Source: Bacillota bacterium
GTDB lineage: Bacteria > Bacillota > Clostridia > Lachnospirales > Lachnospiraceae
Assembly (NCBI GenBank): GCA_023398615.1
Contig: JAEWSD010000037.1
Span: 1 to 26,020 of the forward strand
Length of the DNA: 26,020 nt
Direction of reading: 5' to 3'
Part shown: positions 8,140-16,678 of the stretch, one piece after another
Position numbering within the stretch: the stretch's first letter is position 1
Layout: each line of letters starts with the position of its first letter
The notes under the pieces: model-generated
The model's input: only the letters and a program-made list of their open reading frames with translations
The model's database searches: none
What the model was told of the DNA's origin: nothing
Program-made: the position numbers and the translations under genes

Positions 8140-9286
8140 ATGCTTCCCCCGAAAAGGATGATTCCTTCAGTCGCTGCTTTACCCGGCGCACCTCCTTTGC
8201 CGAATACAGCTTAAGTGTACTATCCGCTATCTTATCCCAGGAATGTGCTGTTTTAAGCACTCCATTCCTTTTCACAGGATCATATACCGGCCCCTGCCTA
8301 AGAGCTTCACGCAAAGCACGAATCAAATCCTCAATATTGCCTTGCTTAAAATGGCTGGCGGCCCCATCACCCGTAATCTCCATATTCTCCTCGATATCAC
8401 TGGTCAGGCAGGGACATCCGAAGCTCATAGCTTCCAATAAACTGACCGGCATGCCTTCAACATCGCTTGGCAGTACATACAGGCAGCAGTTCGAATACAG
8501 TTCTTCCAATTCCTGTCCCTGTACAAATCCTGTCATAACGACTCTTTTATCCTGTTCAGCCATTTCCTTCACCTTTTTCCAATACCCGGCGGAATGGCTC
8601 CCGGTGCCTGCCACCACGAGCTTCTTATCGGTATCGATCCGCCGGAAAGCTTCCAGCAGATAATGCAGCCCCTTTTCCGGTACTATTCTTGCCAGAAAGA
8701 GAAGATAGCTGTCCTTTGACAAACCATACTTTTCCTTTATGAGCTCCGGCGGACGGAGCACCGCGGGATTTACACCATTTGGGATATATACGGTTGTCCG
8801 GCCGTAGGCAGACTGAAAATATTCCTGCATTTTCCGCGACAGCACGATAATTTCATCCGCACAGGCAGCTGCAATCCTTTCGGCAAGCCTTATGTAGCTC
8901 CCCGCAAGGTGTCCCCACTTCTGCCTTTGCCAGTCAAGACCGTGGACCGTTACGATCGTGCGGATATGAAGCAAGCGGGGCAGCCATATAAATGCACACG
9001 GCCCTTCCGCGTGAATATGTATCACATCATATCCTCCGAATAACGCCCGTATCGTTGCCAGGAACGAATATAACAGTGCCTCCGGGCCTTTCCAGTTAAC
9101 CGTCGGAACCGTAATAATCCTGACGCCTTTATAGCTTTTCCGCCGCTCAAAGCTCTTTAAGGAACGGTTATATACATGTATTTCATGTCCCCGTGCGGCC
9201 ATCCGTACGGAAAGCTCTTCCACTACCGTCTCAATACCGCCTTCTCTTAAAGGGATCCTTTTATGTCCTATCATGGCTATCTTCAT
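8105..9286 (-). CDS. GT4 family glycosyltransferase
   Basis: A 393-residue GT-B fold transferase for polysaccharide assembly. Seen: MKIAMIGHKRIPLREGGIET, a glycine-rich N-terminal acceptor-domain motif; VIHIHAEGP and VTVHGLDW; YIPNGVNP at the domain hinge; LFLARIVPEKGL opening the donor domain; and EGMPVSLLE, the canonical E-x7-E nucleotide-sugar signature. I chose the ATG at 9286; a GTG four codons upstream (9298) is possible. The ribosome binding site is weak (AGTGGGTG, overlapping the last codons of the radical SAM gene), so translation probably depends on coupling to that gene, which ends at 9289. Confidence 0.92.
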   Translation of the reverse strand: MKIAMIGHKRIPLREGGIETVVEELSVRMAARGHEIHVYNRSLKSFERRKSYKGVRIITVPTVNWKGPEALLYSFLATIRALFGGYDVIHIHAEGPCAFIWLPRLLHIRTIVTVHGLDWQRQKWGHLAGSYIRLAERIAAACADEIIVLSRKMQEYFQSAYGRTTVYIPNGVNPAVLRPPELIKEKYGLSKDSYLLFLARIVPEKGLHYLLEAFRRIDTDKKLVVAGTGSHSAGYWKKVKEMAEQDKRVVMTGFVQGQELEELYSNCCLYVLPSDVEGMPVSLLEAMSFGCPCLTSDIEENMEITGDGAASHFKQGNIEDLIRALREALRQGPVYDPVKRNGVLKTAHSWDKIADSTLKLYSAKEVRRVKQRLKESSFSGEAYENTDVGELES

Positions 9287-9288
9287 AA

Positions 9289-10308
9289 TTACACCCACTT
9301 CCCGGCATCTGAAATGAATCTGTTTTCCGATAATTTATAGGTGCTGCCAAGCAGCAGTTTATGCTTCATAATCCACCATCCCGGGACCCATATCCTATGT
9401 ATCATGGCCGGGGCGGCGCTTCCGATCATCCAGCAGTTTTTATCGCAGTGTTTCACCTTGTTCCTGATCTCTTTCGAATGTTGTGAGTTCCAGAGCTCCT
9501 CCCAGGACTGCTCATGCAGGTTCCCCATTGGTATTTTTTCTTTCATACCGTTACACGGTATGACATCTCCGAACGGATCTAGAAAAAACGCATTACTCGC
9601 CATGCCGCATGGCAGAAGTCTCGGCCGGCCGTAGATATAGTTAATCAATCCGTGGTTAAAATAGGCTCTTGCCCATTTTTTTGGTGATTTTGATTTTAAC
9701 AGTTCGTTAATTAAAGCTTCAAAGGCTTTTGATACCCTGTATTTATCCCGTATCATATTATCCTCTTTTCTGAAGTAAAAGGAATTATGCAGTGCGGCCG
9801 TAGCAAATTCCATATTCAGCTCATCGGATAATTCATACAGCGGGATGAGATCGTCACAGTTTAAGTCCTGTACCGTCATGCCGAATCCAACATCTTTATG
9901 CCCCATATCCACCAGCTTGCGCAATGTGCCGCAGCCCCGTTCAAAACCACCCGGCAGCCCGCGTATGGCATCGTTTGTCTGCTGCAGGCCCTCGATGCTG
10001 ATCCGTATGCCAATGTGCGGAAACTCCTCACATAAACTGATAATCCTGTCCGAGTAATACCCGTTGGTCGAAATTACGATACGGTTTGTCCTATTGTAAA
10101 GAGTTTTCACGATATCAGGGATATCTCTGCGGATAAACGGTTCTCCTCCCGTAATATTGGCAAAGGCCATTTCCGGCAGTTTATACAATATATCAGGGTT
10201 AAATTCCTCCTCCTTTCTTGTCGGATCTTTATAGCAGCCACACATGTTACAGTGTGCATTGCACCGGTAAGTTATGATTACGGAACCGTATGGTTTTCTC
10301 TTAAACAT
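9289..10308 (-). CDS. Radical SAM/SPASM domain enzyme in the polysaccharide operon
   Basis: A 339-residue S-adenosylmethionine radical enzyme. Seen: CNAHCNMC (16-23), the CX3CX2C ligand set for the radical SAM 4Fe-4S cluster; GGEP (54-57), which helps bind SAM; STNGYY; and a C-terminal SPASM-like region with cysteines at 234, 252, 288 and 292, including GDVIPCNGMKEKIPMGNLHEQSWEELW. SPASM domains hold auxiliary iron-sulfur clusters in peptide-modifying, protein-maturing and some dehydrogenating enzymes. No precursor-peptide gene is visible nearby; the neighbours on both sides are glycosyltransferases, so the substrate may be a sugar, a lipid-linked glycan or a protein (unknown). The ATG at 10308 has AGGAGGA upstream. 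Confidence 0.9.
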   Translation of the reverse strand: MFKRKPYGSVIITYRCNAHCNMCGCYKDPTRKEEEFNPDILYKLPEMAFANITGGEPFIRRDIPDIVKTLYNRTNRIVISTNGYYSDRIISLCEEFPHIGIRISIEGLQQTNDAIRGLPGGFERGCGTLRKLVDMGHKDVGFGMTVQDLNCDDLIPLYELSDELNMEFATAALHNSFYFRKEDNMIRDKYRVSKAFEALINELLKSKSPKKWARAYFNHGLINYIYGRPRLLPCGMASNAFFLDPFGDVIPCNGMKEKIPMGNLHEQSWEELWNSQHSKEIRNKVKHCDKNCWMIGSAAPAMIHRIWVPGWWIMKHKLLLGSTYKLSENRFISDAGKWV

Positions 10309-10328
10309 TGCAGTTCCTCCTGTTCTCC

Positions 10329-11558
10329 TCAAGTTTCTTGCGGTTCTTTACAGGCTTTCGCGGTTATCAGCTGTTCAAACAACCGTATCAGTTTACCCCC
10401 GTATCCGTTTGCGGAATCGAATCCGGTATGCCTGCAATTTCTGCTCAGCTCATTGCAAAGTTCTTTATTGTTCCAGAGCATAATAATTCTGTCTTTTAAA
10501 TCTTTTATATTCCCGCTGTCAAACAGGTATCCGTTCCCGCCGTTGTCAATAAGTTCCGGGATACCGCCGGTATCCGCTCCGATAACCGGTGTGCCATACG
10601 TTAAGGATTCCATCACAGAGAAAGGGCAATTCTCGTACCATTCGGAAGGATACAGGGTAAAACGTGCCTTTCTTATGATATCCTCCAATTCATCCCGGGT
10701 TTTAAAACCCACCTCCTTAATATTCGGGATGTTATCCAGCTCCCCTTTCAGAGGGCCCTGCCCGGCAAAAACGAAATGGATCTCCGGCAGTTCCCTGCAG
10801 ACCCGGATCAGCTTTCCGATTCCTTTTTCTTTGGAATACCTTCCGAAATATAACACGTAATCCTCTTTCTCCGTTTCTTTTGGCGGGGGCTGATCTATAA
10901 AATTATGCATGACTATCGTTTTGCCCCGTAAATCCTTATTCAAATTGAGCTTATTCTCAATAAAGCTGCTTGGGCAGATAATCCGGTCCAAATATCTATA
11001 GGTGTGCAGGCTTTTGTAAAGATATGCTTCCAGCATTCCAAGCGCGCTTTTCAGCAAAGAACCGTGAACACACTTTTTCATAAGGCAGTGAACATAACTG
11101 GCGCCCCGGCAAGCCTCACATACGGTACCTTTCTTCAAGTCATAGAGCATGTGATTCGGGCAGATTAACTGGTAGTCATGTGCGGTATAGATAACCGGCA
11201 GCTTATCCCGTACTATCTCATATAGAATCGACGGTGTAATCTGATAATTAAAATTATTTAACAGAACCGCATCCGGTCTGAAGGCATCCAGGACTTTTCT
11301 GATTTTCTTTCTTGCTTCAAGGGAATACAGAATTTTAAACGGATTTATCGGCATATGGGATGTATTATGGAAATCCATATTCTTCGTATAGCTTTCCGAC
11401 GTATTCCCTAATATATTCCGCTCATTTTGCATACCGAAGTATTCTACCTCATGACCTTGCATCACCAGTTCTTTGCTTAAGTTTATTATGTAAGTTTCGG
11501 AACCGCCGTTAGGGTACAAATACTTATTCACTATAAGAATCTTCACTTGCCGCACCAT
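10329..11558 (-). CDS. GT4 family glycosyltransferase
   Basis: A 409-residue GT-B fold transferase, probably adding an early sugar because it directly follows the initiating transferase in the operon. Seen: ILIVNKYLYPNGGSETYI at the N-terminus with the glycine-rich acceptor motif; YTAHDYQLICPNHMLYD followed by a cysteine-rich patch (CEACRGASYVHCLMKKC) seen in a subset of capsule GT4 enzymes; LYFGRYSKEKGIGKLI opening the donor domain; and ENCPFSVME, the E-x7-E signature. The ATG at 11558 has AGGGCGGAAAGG upstream. It ends 20 nt before the radical SAM gene. Confidence 0.92.
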   Translation of the reverse strand: MVRQVKILIVNKYLYPNGGSETYIINLSKELVMQGHEVEYFGMQNERNILGNTSESYTKNMDFHNTSHMPINPFKILYSLEARKKIRKVLDAFRPDAVLLNNFNYQITPSILYEIVRDKLPVIYTAHDYQLICPNHMLYDLKKGTVCEACRGASYVHCLMKKCVHGSLLKSALGMLEAYLYKSLHTYRYLDRIICPSSFIENKLNLNKDLRGKTIVMHNFIDQPPPKETEKEDYVLYFGRYSKEKGIGKLIRVCRELPEIHFVFAGQGPLKGELDNIPNIKEVGFKTRDELEDIIRKARFTLYPSEWYENCPFSVMESLTYGTPVIGADTGGIPELIDNGGNGYLFDSGNIKDLKDRIIMLWNNKELCNELSRNCRHTGFDSANGYGGKLIRLFEQLITAKACKEPQET

Positions 11559-11577
11559 GCCTTTCCGCCCTGCCGTG

Positions 11578-12999
11578 CTATTTTGAACCTCTTCCGGACA
11601 AAACTGCCCTGATCGTTCTAAGTATTATCCGGACATCCATTCTGAATGACCAATTATCTATGTATTCAAGATCCAGTTTCACAACATCTTCAAAATCGGT
11701 AATCTCACTCCTGCCGCTGACCTGCCAAAGGCCGGTCAGTCCCGACTTGAGTGCAAGTCTTCGTTTATGCCTCCCCTCATATTGCAGGAATTCGGATTCC
11801 GTAGGCGGCCTGGTACCGACAAGGCTCATATCTCCCTTTAATATATTCAGGAATTGCGGCAATTCATCAAGACTTGTCTTTCGGAGGAATTTCCCGACCT
11901 TGGTAACTCTGGGATCATCCGTTACCTTAAACATAAAGCCCTTTATTTCATTGTGGACCATAAGCTCCGCCTTCCTTTCCTCCGCATCCATGTACATGGT
12001 ACGGAATTTATAAATTTTGAAGCGTCTTCCGTTTTTTCCCACCCTCACCTGTCTAAAAAATATTGGGCCGGAGGATTCCAGTCTGATAGCCGGAGCTATC
12101 AAAACGGTCAATAACAGGGTAATGATGCAGCCAAGTAAACCGGCTGTGATATCTACGATGCGTTTCACCATCATTTGTGATTCATCAAACAGACGGGTAC
12201 TGAATGTCAATACGTGGAACCCGCTCATTTCCCGTACAATTTTTTCATGTAGTTTCAAACCAAATGTATTAATACTAAGATTTACCGTAATGCCCATATT
12301 TTCAAATTCCAGGATTGTCTCCTCCAAATCAAAATTCAAAGGAGATGTATTCGGGATATGAATGAACACCCCGTCTAAAGCCTCCTGTTTTGCAACCTCA
12401 AACATATCTATAAAATCAGCCTTCACAGGTACATCCTCTATTACCTCTCCTACCATATGTCTGTCTAAAACAGTAAGATAGGTGATCTGATAATCCCAGT
12501 CATTTTCACTCCGTATCCGTTTCAAAACAGATACAGCCTGGTCCGATGTCGTTATAACCATGATCTTGCAGCTGAAATTACTTTTTTTATAGTATGACAG
12601 AAGCCAAATCTTGCAATATTGCCTTGCAATGTAGGTAAGCAATATGTTAAGGATAAAAAAACTGATAAAAAACAGTCTGGAATAGGCCGAACCCTTTTGA
12701 TACATATACATCACAGCCGTCAAAACGGCAGCCAGACAGCAGTTAATCTTTAGTACCGCCAGGAATTCCTCAAGGAAACCTCTCTTGAATATTCCGGTAT
12801 AGGTATCATACAGAAAATATATGGCGATATATAAAAGGACTGCGATAACGAAGGCCGCCCCATAAATATTATGAAACCACATCGCCGTTATCTCTCCGTA
12901 ACAGAGCCATGTCGCCAGCGGAAATGTTATTGTAATGCAGATAAAATCTACCAGCAGCAGATACTTTTTAGGCAAACTCCTTTTCAGCAGGTCCATCAT
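11578..12999 (-). CDS. Polyprenyl-phosphate sugar-1-phosphate transferase (initiating glycosyltransferase)
   Basis: A 473-residue membrane enzyme (WbaP/CpsE class) that transfers a sugar-1-phosphate from a UDP-sugar to undecaprenyl phosphate, starting the repeat unit. Seen: about four or five N-terminal hydrophobic segments, a central cytoplasmic domain, then a hydrophobic segment entering the catalytic domain with VKRIVDITAGLLG, PIFFRQVRVGKNGRRFKIYKFRTM, FLRKTSLDELPQFLNIL, KGDMSLVGTRPP and KSGLTGLWQVSGRS, all hallmarks of the bacterial sugar transferase family. The ATG at 12999 (or 12996) is used; upstream GTG and TTG codons are possible. It overlaps the preceding gene by 32 nt. The sugar is not predictable from sequence. 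Confidence 0.94.
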   Translation of the reverse strand: MMDLLKRSLPKKYLLLVDFICITITFPLATWLCYGEITAMWFHNIYGAAFVIAVLLYIAIYFLYDTYTGIFKRGFLEEFLAVLKINCCLAAVLTAVMYMYQKGSAYSRLFFISFFILNILLTYIARQYCKIWLLSYYKKSNFSCKIMVITTSDQAVSVLKRIRSENDWDYQITYLTVLDRHMVGEVIEDVPVKADFIDMFEVAKQEALDGVFIHIPNTSPLNFDLEETILEFENMGITVNLSINTFGLKLHEKIVREMSGFHVLTFSTRLFDESQMMVKRIVDITAGLLGCIITLLLTVLIAPAIRLESSGPIFFRQVRVGKNGRRFKIYKFRTMYMDAEERKAELMVHNEIKGFMFKVTDDPRVTKVGKFLRKTSLDELPQFLNILKGDMSLVGTRPPTESEFLQYEGRHKRRLALKSGLTGLWQVSGRSEITDFEDVVKLDLEYIDNWSFRMDVRIILRTIRAVLSGRGSK

Positions 13000-13651
13000 A
13001 CACACCAACTTTCATATATAGCCGATTCTTTCTTGCCCAATTCCTGCACAAGCAGATTAATGCCGCCATTACCGCCAGAACGACTGCAATTGCAAAGGTC
13101 CGGCATTCCATTCGTTTCATTGTGCTTTCAGAACGATAAAGTACATTATGGGCGGCATCCGTGATTTGCAATATGTCCCCCTGCATGCCGTATTCCAGAT
13201 TCAAGCCGCAGAGTTTGTATATTTTTATTAATATATTGATAGCAACTGTTCTTGCGTCCAGGGACATTTTCTTTAGATCATGTTCCTTTTCAAGAAGCAT
13301 AATTACTTTAAGTTCTTTAATGTTTTTTATTATTCTTTGGGATTTTTCTTCATTCAGATTTATTCCTGATGTGCTTAAGTAATCTTTCAGATATTGAATA
13401 AACAGATCATGTATCATACCTTTTTCATCAATTCGGCCAAAGCCGGAATCCATAGCATTAACCAGTATATTTATAACTTCTTTTTCCGATTCGTTCAGTC
13501 TCCCGTCATCCGGATATAACGGATGGTTTGTCATAGCTGCTATAGCTGTCTCATGCTTTGCAGCCAGGCTTTCTCTTCCCAATATTATAACACACATAAA
13601 TACTGTAATAACAACGATTGAGATAAGAGGAAGCATGCCGCCTTTTTTCAT
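12968..13651 (-). CDS. Membrane-anchored helical protein of unknown function, first gene of polysaccharide operon
   Basis: I do not recognise this 227-residue protein. Seen: one hydrophobic segment at about 6-25 after a basic start (MKKGG), a mostly helical charged region of roughly 155 residues, a second hydrophobic segment at 184-203, and a short basic tail (RNWARKNR). This predicts a hairpin with the helical domain outside and both ends inside, resembling Wzz/CpsC adaptors in architecture, but I see no Wzz motif and the fused Wzz-kinase is encoded at the far end of the operon. The ATG at 13651 has GGGAGGGCGG upstream; a longer frame to 13729 would cross the promoter. Being promoter-proximal and overlapping the initiating transferase suggests a role in polysaccharide assembly or its control (inference). 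Confidence 0.7.
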   Translation of the reverse strand: MKKGGMLPLISIVVITVFMCVIILGRESLAAKHETAIAAMTNHPLYPDDGRLNESEKEVINILVNAMDSGFGRIDEKGMIHDLFIQYLKDYLSTSGINLNEEKSQRIIKNIKELKVIMLLEKEHDLKKMSLDARTVAINILIKIYKLCGLNLEYGMQGDILQITDAAHNVLYRSESTMKRMECRTFAIAVVLAVMAALICLCRNWARKNRLYMKVGVYDGPAEKEFA

Positions 13652-13700
13652 TCTTGCCGCCCTCCCAATGGTACCAATGTAAGTCAATACCAGTTTAATA

Positions 13701-13729
13701 ATTATAAAATACTTATGCTTGTTCCACAA
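13701..13729 (-). promoter_or_regulatory. Promoter of the polysaccharide operon
   Basis: On the minus strand a perfect -10 TATAAT (13701-13706) lies 17 bp from a partial -35 TTGTGG (13724-13729). Transcription would start near 13695, giving a leader of about 44 nt before the ATG at 13651. The -35 is weak, so an activator may be needed (inference). Confidence 0.6.
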
Positions 13730-13758
13730 GTTTTAAAACTATTATTAAGACAAGTTTT
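13726..13758. promoter_or_regulatory. Candidate operator: palindrome plus direct repeat at the polysaccharide promoter
   Basis: A perfect 12-bp palindrome AGTTTTAAAACT (13729-13740) abuts the -35 box, and the 9-mer ACAAGTTTT occurs at 13726-13734 and again at 13750-13758, 24 bp apart (a little over two helical turns). The position, overlapping and upstream of a weak -35, fits a regulator site. AT-richness makes chance occurrence possible. Confidence 0.35.
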
Positions 13759-13844
13759 GGTCGCAATAAATAACACATTTTCTACCGTATAAAAGAATTT
13801 TTTCCTTATTCATTGATTTTTTAATGCAATCTATTATTTTTAGC

Positions 13845-13914
13845 AAAAAAGTGCCGCAAACCAAATGTAAATACAGGCTTCTTTTGCAAGCCCATATTAC
13901 CCTGATTTACGGCA
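13845..13914 (-). terminator. Nested-stem terminator downstream of tex
   Basis: On the minus strand, 19 nt after the tex stop, there are three nested pairings: TGCC/GGCA (13911-13914 with 13852-13855), GTAAAT/ATTTAC (13905-13910 with 13867-13872) and GGCTT/AAGCC (13888-13892 with 13876-13880), followed by six T (13845-13850). It should end tex transcription and insulate the polysaccharide promoter. The interruptions between stems make it larger than a minimal intrinsic terminator; an attenuator is an alternative. Confidence 0.6.
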
Positions 13915-13932
13915 TTAATAATTTTCCTTACT

Positions 13933-16077
13933 TTACAGCTTCATCGTCAACTGTATCCTTTTCTTGGCAGGATCCACACTCATTACCTTTACTTCTACGA
14001 TATCGCCGACACTCACAACATCCAAAGGGTGCTTTACGAACTTCTTATCCGTCAGCTGTGAGATATGAACCAGTCCGTCCTGATGGACTCCGATATCCAC
14101 GAATGCACCAAAATCAATGACGTTTCTGACGGTGCCTTTTAATACCATTCCTTCCGTCAAATCCTTCATTTCCAGGACATCCGTCCTGAGAATCGGTTTA
14201 GGCATCTCGTCGCGCGGATCTCTTCCCGGCTTTTCCAGTTCCTTTATGATATCGGCTAAAGTAATCTCTCCGATTCCAAGCTCTCCGGCCATTGCCGCTT
14301 TATCCTTCACTCGTCTGCCAAGGCCGGTAAGCCCTCCCGATCCGATATCCTCTGTCGTGAAGGAAAGCTGTTTCAAAAGCCTGGTGGCAGCTTCATAGGA
14401 TTCCGGGTGGACACTGGTTGAATCCAAAGGGTTCCTGCCGTCCTGGATTCTCATAAAGCCCGCACATTGCTCAAAGGCCTTCGGCCCCAGCTTTGCAACC
14501 TTAAGCAATTGGCTGCGTTCCGTAAAACGGCCGTTTCCTTCCCGGTAAGCAACGATATTCTTGGCAATTGTCTTTGTGATCCCTGAGATATATTCCAAGA
14601 GGGAAGCAGAAGCCGTATTCAGATCGACACCGACCTTGTTTACACAGTCTTCAACCACTCCCGTCAATGCTTCCGATAGTTTCTTCTGGTTCATATCGTG
14701 CTGATACTGTCCGACGCCGATTGATTTCGGGTCAATCTTTACTAATTCAGCCAGGGGATCCTGCAGCCTCCTTGCTATGGATGCCGCGCTTCTCTGCCCT
14801 ACATCAAAATTCGGGAATTCTTCCGTCGCAAGCTTGCTCGCAGAGTAAACGGAAGCTCCGGCTTCATTTACTATAATATATTGGACATTACTGTGCATCT
14901 CCTTTAGCATGTCCGCAATGATCATCTCGGATTCCCTGGAGGCGGTGCCGTTTCCGACCGATATCAGGCTTATACCGTATTTCTTAATCAAGCTGCCGAC
15001 GATTTTCTTCGTTTCCTCTACCTTATTCTGCGGTGCGGTCGGATAAACCACCGTGGTATCAAGCACCTTGCCGGTACCGTCCACTACCGCCAGCTTACAG
15101 CCCGTACGGAATGCCGGATCCCAGCCAAGTACCACCTGACCGACAATAGGAGGCTGCATGAGAAGCTGCTCAAGGTTCTTGCCGAATACCTTAATCGCGC
15201 CGTCCTCCGCCTTCTCCGTAAGGTCATTGCGGATTTCACGTTCGATTGCCGGTGCAATCAGCCTGTTATAGCTATCCTCTATTGCCTTCCTTAAGAGCCC
15301 CGAGGTATGCGGATTATCACATACGATAACCTTGCTTTGAAGATATCGCAGTATTTTATCTTCCGGCGCCGTTATTTTGACAGTCAGTATCTTTTCGTTC
15401 TCACCGCGGTTCAGAGCCAGAACACGGTGCCCCGCAAGCTTTGTAAGCTTTTCCTCAAAACTGTAATACATCTCATAAACACTTTGAGCTTCTTCATCCT
15501 TTGCGGCGGAAACGATGACTCCTTCCTCAAAAGTAAGCTTTCTGATATAGATACGGTAATCCGCTTCATCTGAAATGTTCTCCGCAAGGATATCCAGGGC
15601 TCCGGCTATCGCATCCTCAACTGTTAGCACTTCCTTTTCCTCTGAAAGAAAGGCTTCCGCCTCCTTCTCTACCGTCCTGTCCGTCATCTGAAGCAGTATT
15701 ATATTGGCTAATGGCTCCAGTCCCTTTTCCTTTGCAATAGTGGCTCTGGTCCTTCTCTTCGGACGATACGGGCGATACAGATCCTCTACTACCACCAAGG
15801 TGGCCGCCGCCAGAATCTGCACCTTCAGCTCTTCCGTCAGCTTCCCCTGCTCCTCAATGCTTGACAGCACACTGGCCTTCTTCTCTTCCAGGTTGCGAAG
15901 GTACAGTAATCTGTCATACAGGTTTCTTAATACTTCATCATTCAGGGATCCTGTTGCTTCCTTACGGTACCTTGCAATAAACGGTATGGTATTCCCTTCA
16001 TCTATCAGTTTAACGGCGGCTTCCGCCTGCTCAAGTTTTATTCCCAGTTCATCCTTTAATTGCCTTACTATGTCCAT
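13933..16077 (-). CDS. tex: Tex-family RNA-binding protein (transcription accessory protein)
   Basis: A 714-residue cytoplasmic nucleic-acid-binding protein, close to the usual length. Seen in order: an N-terminal helical region with NTIPFIARYRKEATGSLND, the Tex-core signature; a YqgF/RNase H-like region (VVLGWDPAFRTGCKLAVVDGTGKVLDT); helix-hairpin-helix repeats (LLEYISGITKTIAKNIVAYREGNGRF); and a C-terminal S1 domain (GTVRNVIDFGAFVDIGVHQDGLVHIS). The Tex family affects transcription and toxin expression in several bacteria; its exact role here is unknown. I chose the ATG at 16077 because AAAGGAGC lies 9 nt upstream. It has its own promoter and terminator, so it looks monocistronic. Confidence 0.95.
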   Translation of the reverse strand: MDIVRQLKDELGIKLEQAEAAVKLIDEGNTIPFIARYRKEATGSLNDEVLRNLYDRLLYLRNLEEKKASVLSSIEEQGKLTEELKVQILAAATLVVVEDLYRPYRPKRRTRATIAKEKGLEPLANIILLQMTDRTVEKEAEAFLSEEKEVLTVEDAIAGALDILAENISDEADYRIYIRKLTFEEGVIVSAAKDEEAQSVYEMYYSFEEKLTKLAGHRVLALNRGENEKILTVKITAPEDKILRYLQSKVIVCDNPHTSGLLRKAIEDSYNRLIAPAIEREIRNDLTEKAEDGAIKVFGKNLEQLLMQPPIVGQVVLGWDPAFRTGCKLAVVDGTGKVLDTTVVYPTAPQNKVEETKKIVGSLIKKYGISLISVGNGTASRESEMIIADMLKEMHSNVQYIIVNEAGASVYSASKLATEEFPNFDVGQRSAASIARRLQDPLAELVKIDPKSIGVGQYQHDMNQKKLSEALTGVVEDCVNKVGVDLNTASASLLEYISGITKTIAKNIVAYREGNGRFTERSQLLKVAKLGPKAFEQCAGFMRIQDGRNPLDSTSVHPESYEAATRLLKQLSFTTEDIGSGGLTGLGRRVKDKAAMAGELGIGEITLADIIKELEKPGRDPRDEMPKPILRTDVLEMKDLTEGMVLKGTVRNVIDFGAFVDIGVHQDGLVHISQLTDKKFVKHPLDVVSVGDIVEVKVMSVDPAKKRIQLTMKL

Positions 16078-16109
16078 TATAATGCTCCTTTTAATATTAC
16101 TTGTTTTCC

Positions 16110-16138
16110 ATAATAACACTCAAAGCAGGTAAAATCAA
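16110..16138 (-). promoter_or_regulatory. Promoter of tex
   Basis: On the minus strand, TTGATT (16133-16138) and TATTAT (16110-16115) are separated by exactly 17 bp, in the gap just after the stop of the HxlR-family gene and 32 nt before the tex ATG. Both boxes are close to the SigA consensus. Confidence 0.6.
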
Positions 16139-16147
16139 GCTCCTGAG

Positions 16148-16591
16148 TTACATAAGTCCGGCATCCGTTTTGCAGTGATAAATACCTTTCCTCATCAGAG
16201 TTTCTTCCTGTCCGTGGTCTATCATATACCCGATTCCAATATCCTGCAATATACGCAAGGCATCCAGCACTTTCTTCCCGTACCCTTCCGTCAGATAATA
16301 CTCCACCCTTAACGGATAGCCTTCAAAGCTTTCCTTGGCAACCAAACCGAATTCCATCAATTCCTTAAGCTGCTCCAAAAGCATCTTCTGGCTGATTCCT
16401 TCAATATCCTGCTGCAGCTTTGACAGGGAGGTCCTCCCATAGCCAAATTGCCATAAAATAATTGTTTTCCATTTACCCCTGATGATATCGTGTACGATCT
16501 CCAACGGGCAGGTATATTCTTCCCTGATCTTAATAGTAACCGCTTCCTTCATCCATATTATAGAAAACGCTTCTTTACGAAATTTCATCAT
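16148..16591 (-). CDS. HxlR-family winged-helix transcriptional regulator
   Basis: A 147-residue DNA-binding protein of the HxlR/MarR-like group. Seen: the early cysteine motif EEYTCPLEIVHDIIRGKWKTIILWQF typical of HxlR proteins, then a winged-helix LSKLQQDIEGISQKMLLEQLKELMEFGLVAKESFEG and a wing region PLRVEYYLTEGYGKKVLDAL. Members sense redox or aldehyde stress through the conserved cysteine and often regulate neighbouring genes; no obvious target lies beside it here. The start is uncertain: ATG at 16591 or 16588 has AGGTAG nearby, but a TATAAT at 16602-16607 would leave almost no leader, so the ATG at 16552 is possible. The tail ends just before the tex promoter. Confidence 0.85.
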   Translation of the reverse strand: MMKFRKEAFSIIWMKEAVTIKIREEYTCPLEIVHDIIRGKWKTIILWQFGYGRTSLSKLQQDIEGISQKMLLEQLKELMEFGLVAKESFEGYPLRVEYYLTEGYGKKVLDALRILQDIGIGYMIDHGQEETLMRKGIYHCKTDAGLM

Positions 16592-16611
16592 CTTCTACCT
16601 GATTATAATAG

Positions 16612-16653
16612 CATAAAATGAAAACTGCCGCACTATTTCTAATGCGACAGTTT
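16612..16653 (-). terminator. Intrinsic terminator of the aspartate-family operon
   Basis: About 26 nt after the aspartate kinase stop, AAACTGTCGCA (16643-16653) pairs with TGCGGCAGTTT (16622-16632), one G-T wobble, loop of 10 nt, followed on the minus strand by TTTTCATTTT. It closes the operon and separates it from the HxlR-family gene. Confidence 0.8.
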
Positions 16654-16678
16654 ATGACATGATATTACAAAATATTTA

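Noticed and set aside
13845..13914. A riboswitch before the polysaccharide operon
   Set aside because: The nested stems lie upstream of the proposed promoter, match no riboswitch core I know, and end in a T-run 19 nt after the tex stop, so a terminator is the simpler reading.
16602..16607. TATAAT as a promoter for the HxlR-family gene
   Set aside because: No acceptable -35 is found 16-18 bp upstream, and the spacing to the ATG would leave almost no leader. It remains possible if translation starts downstream.
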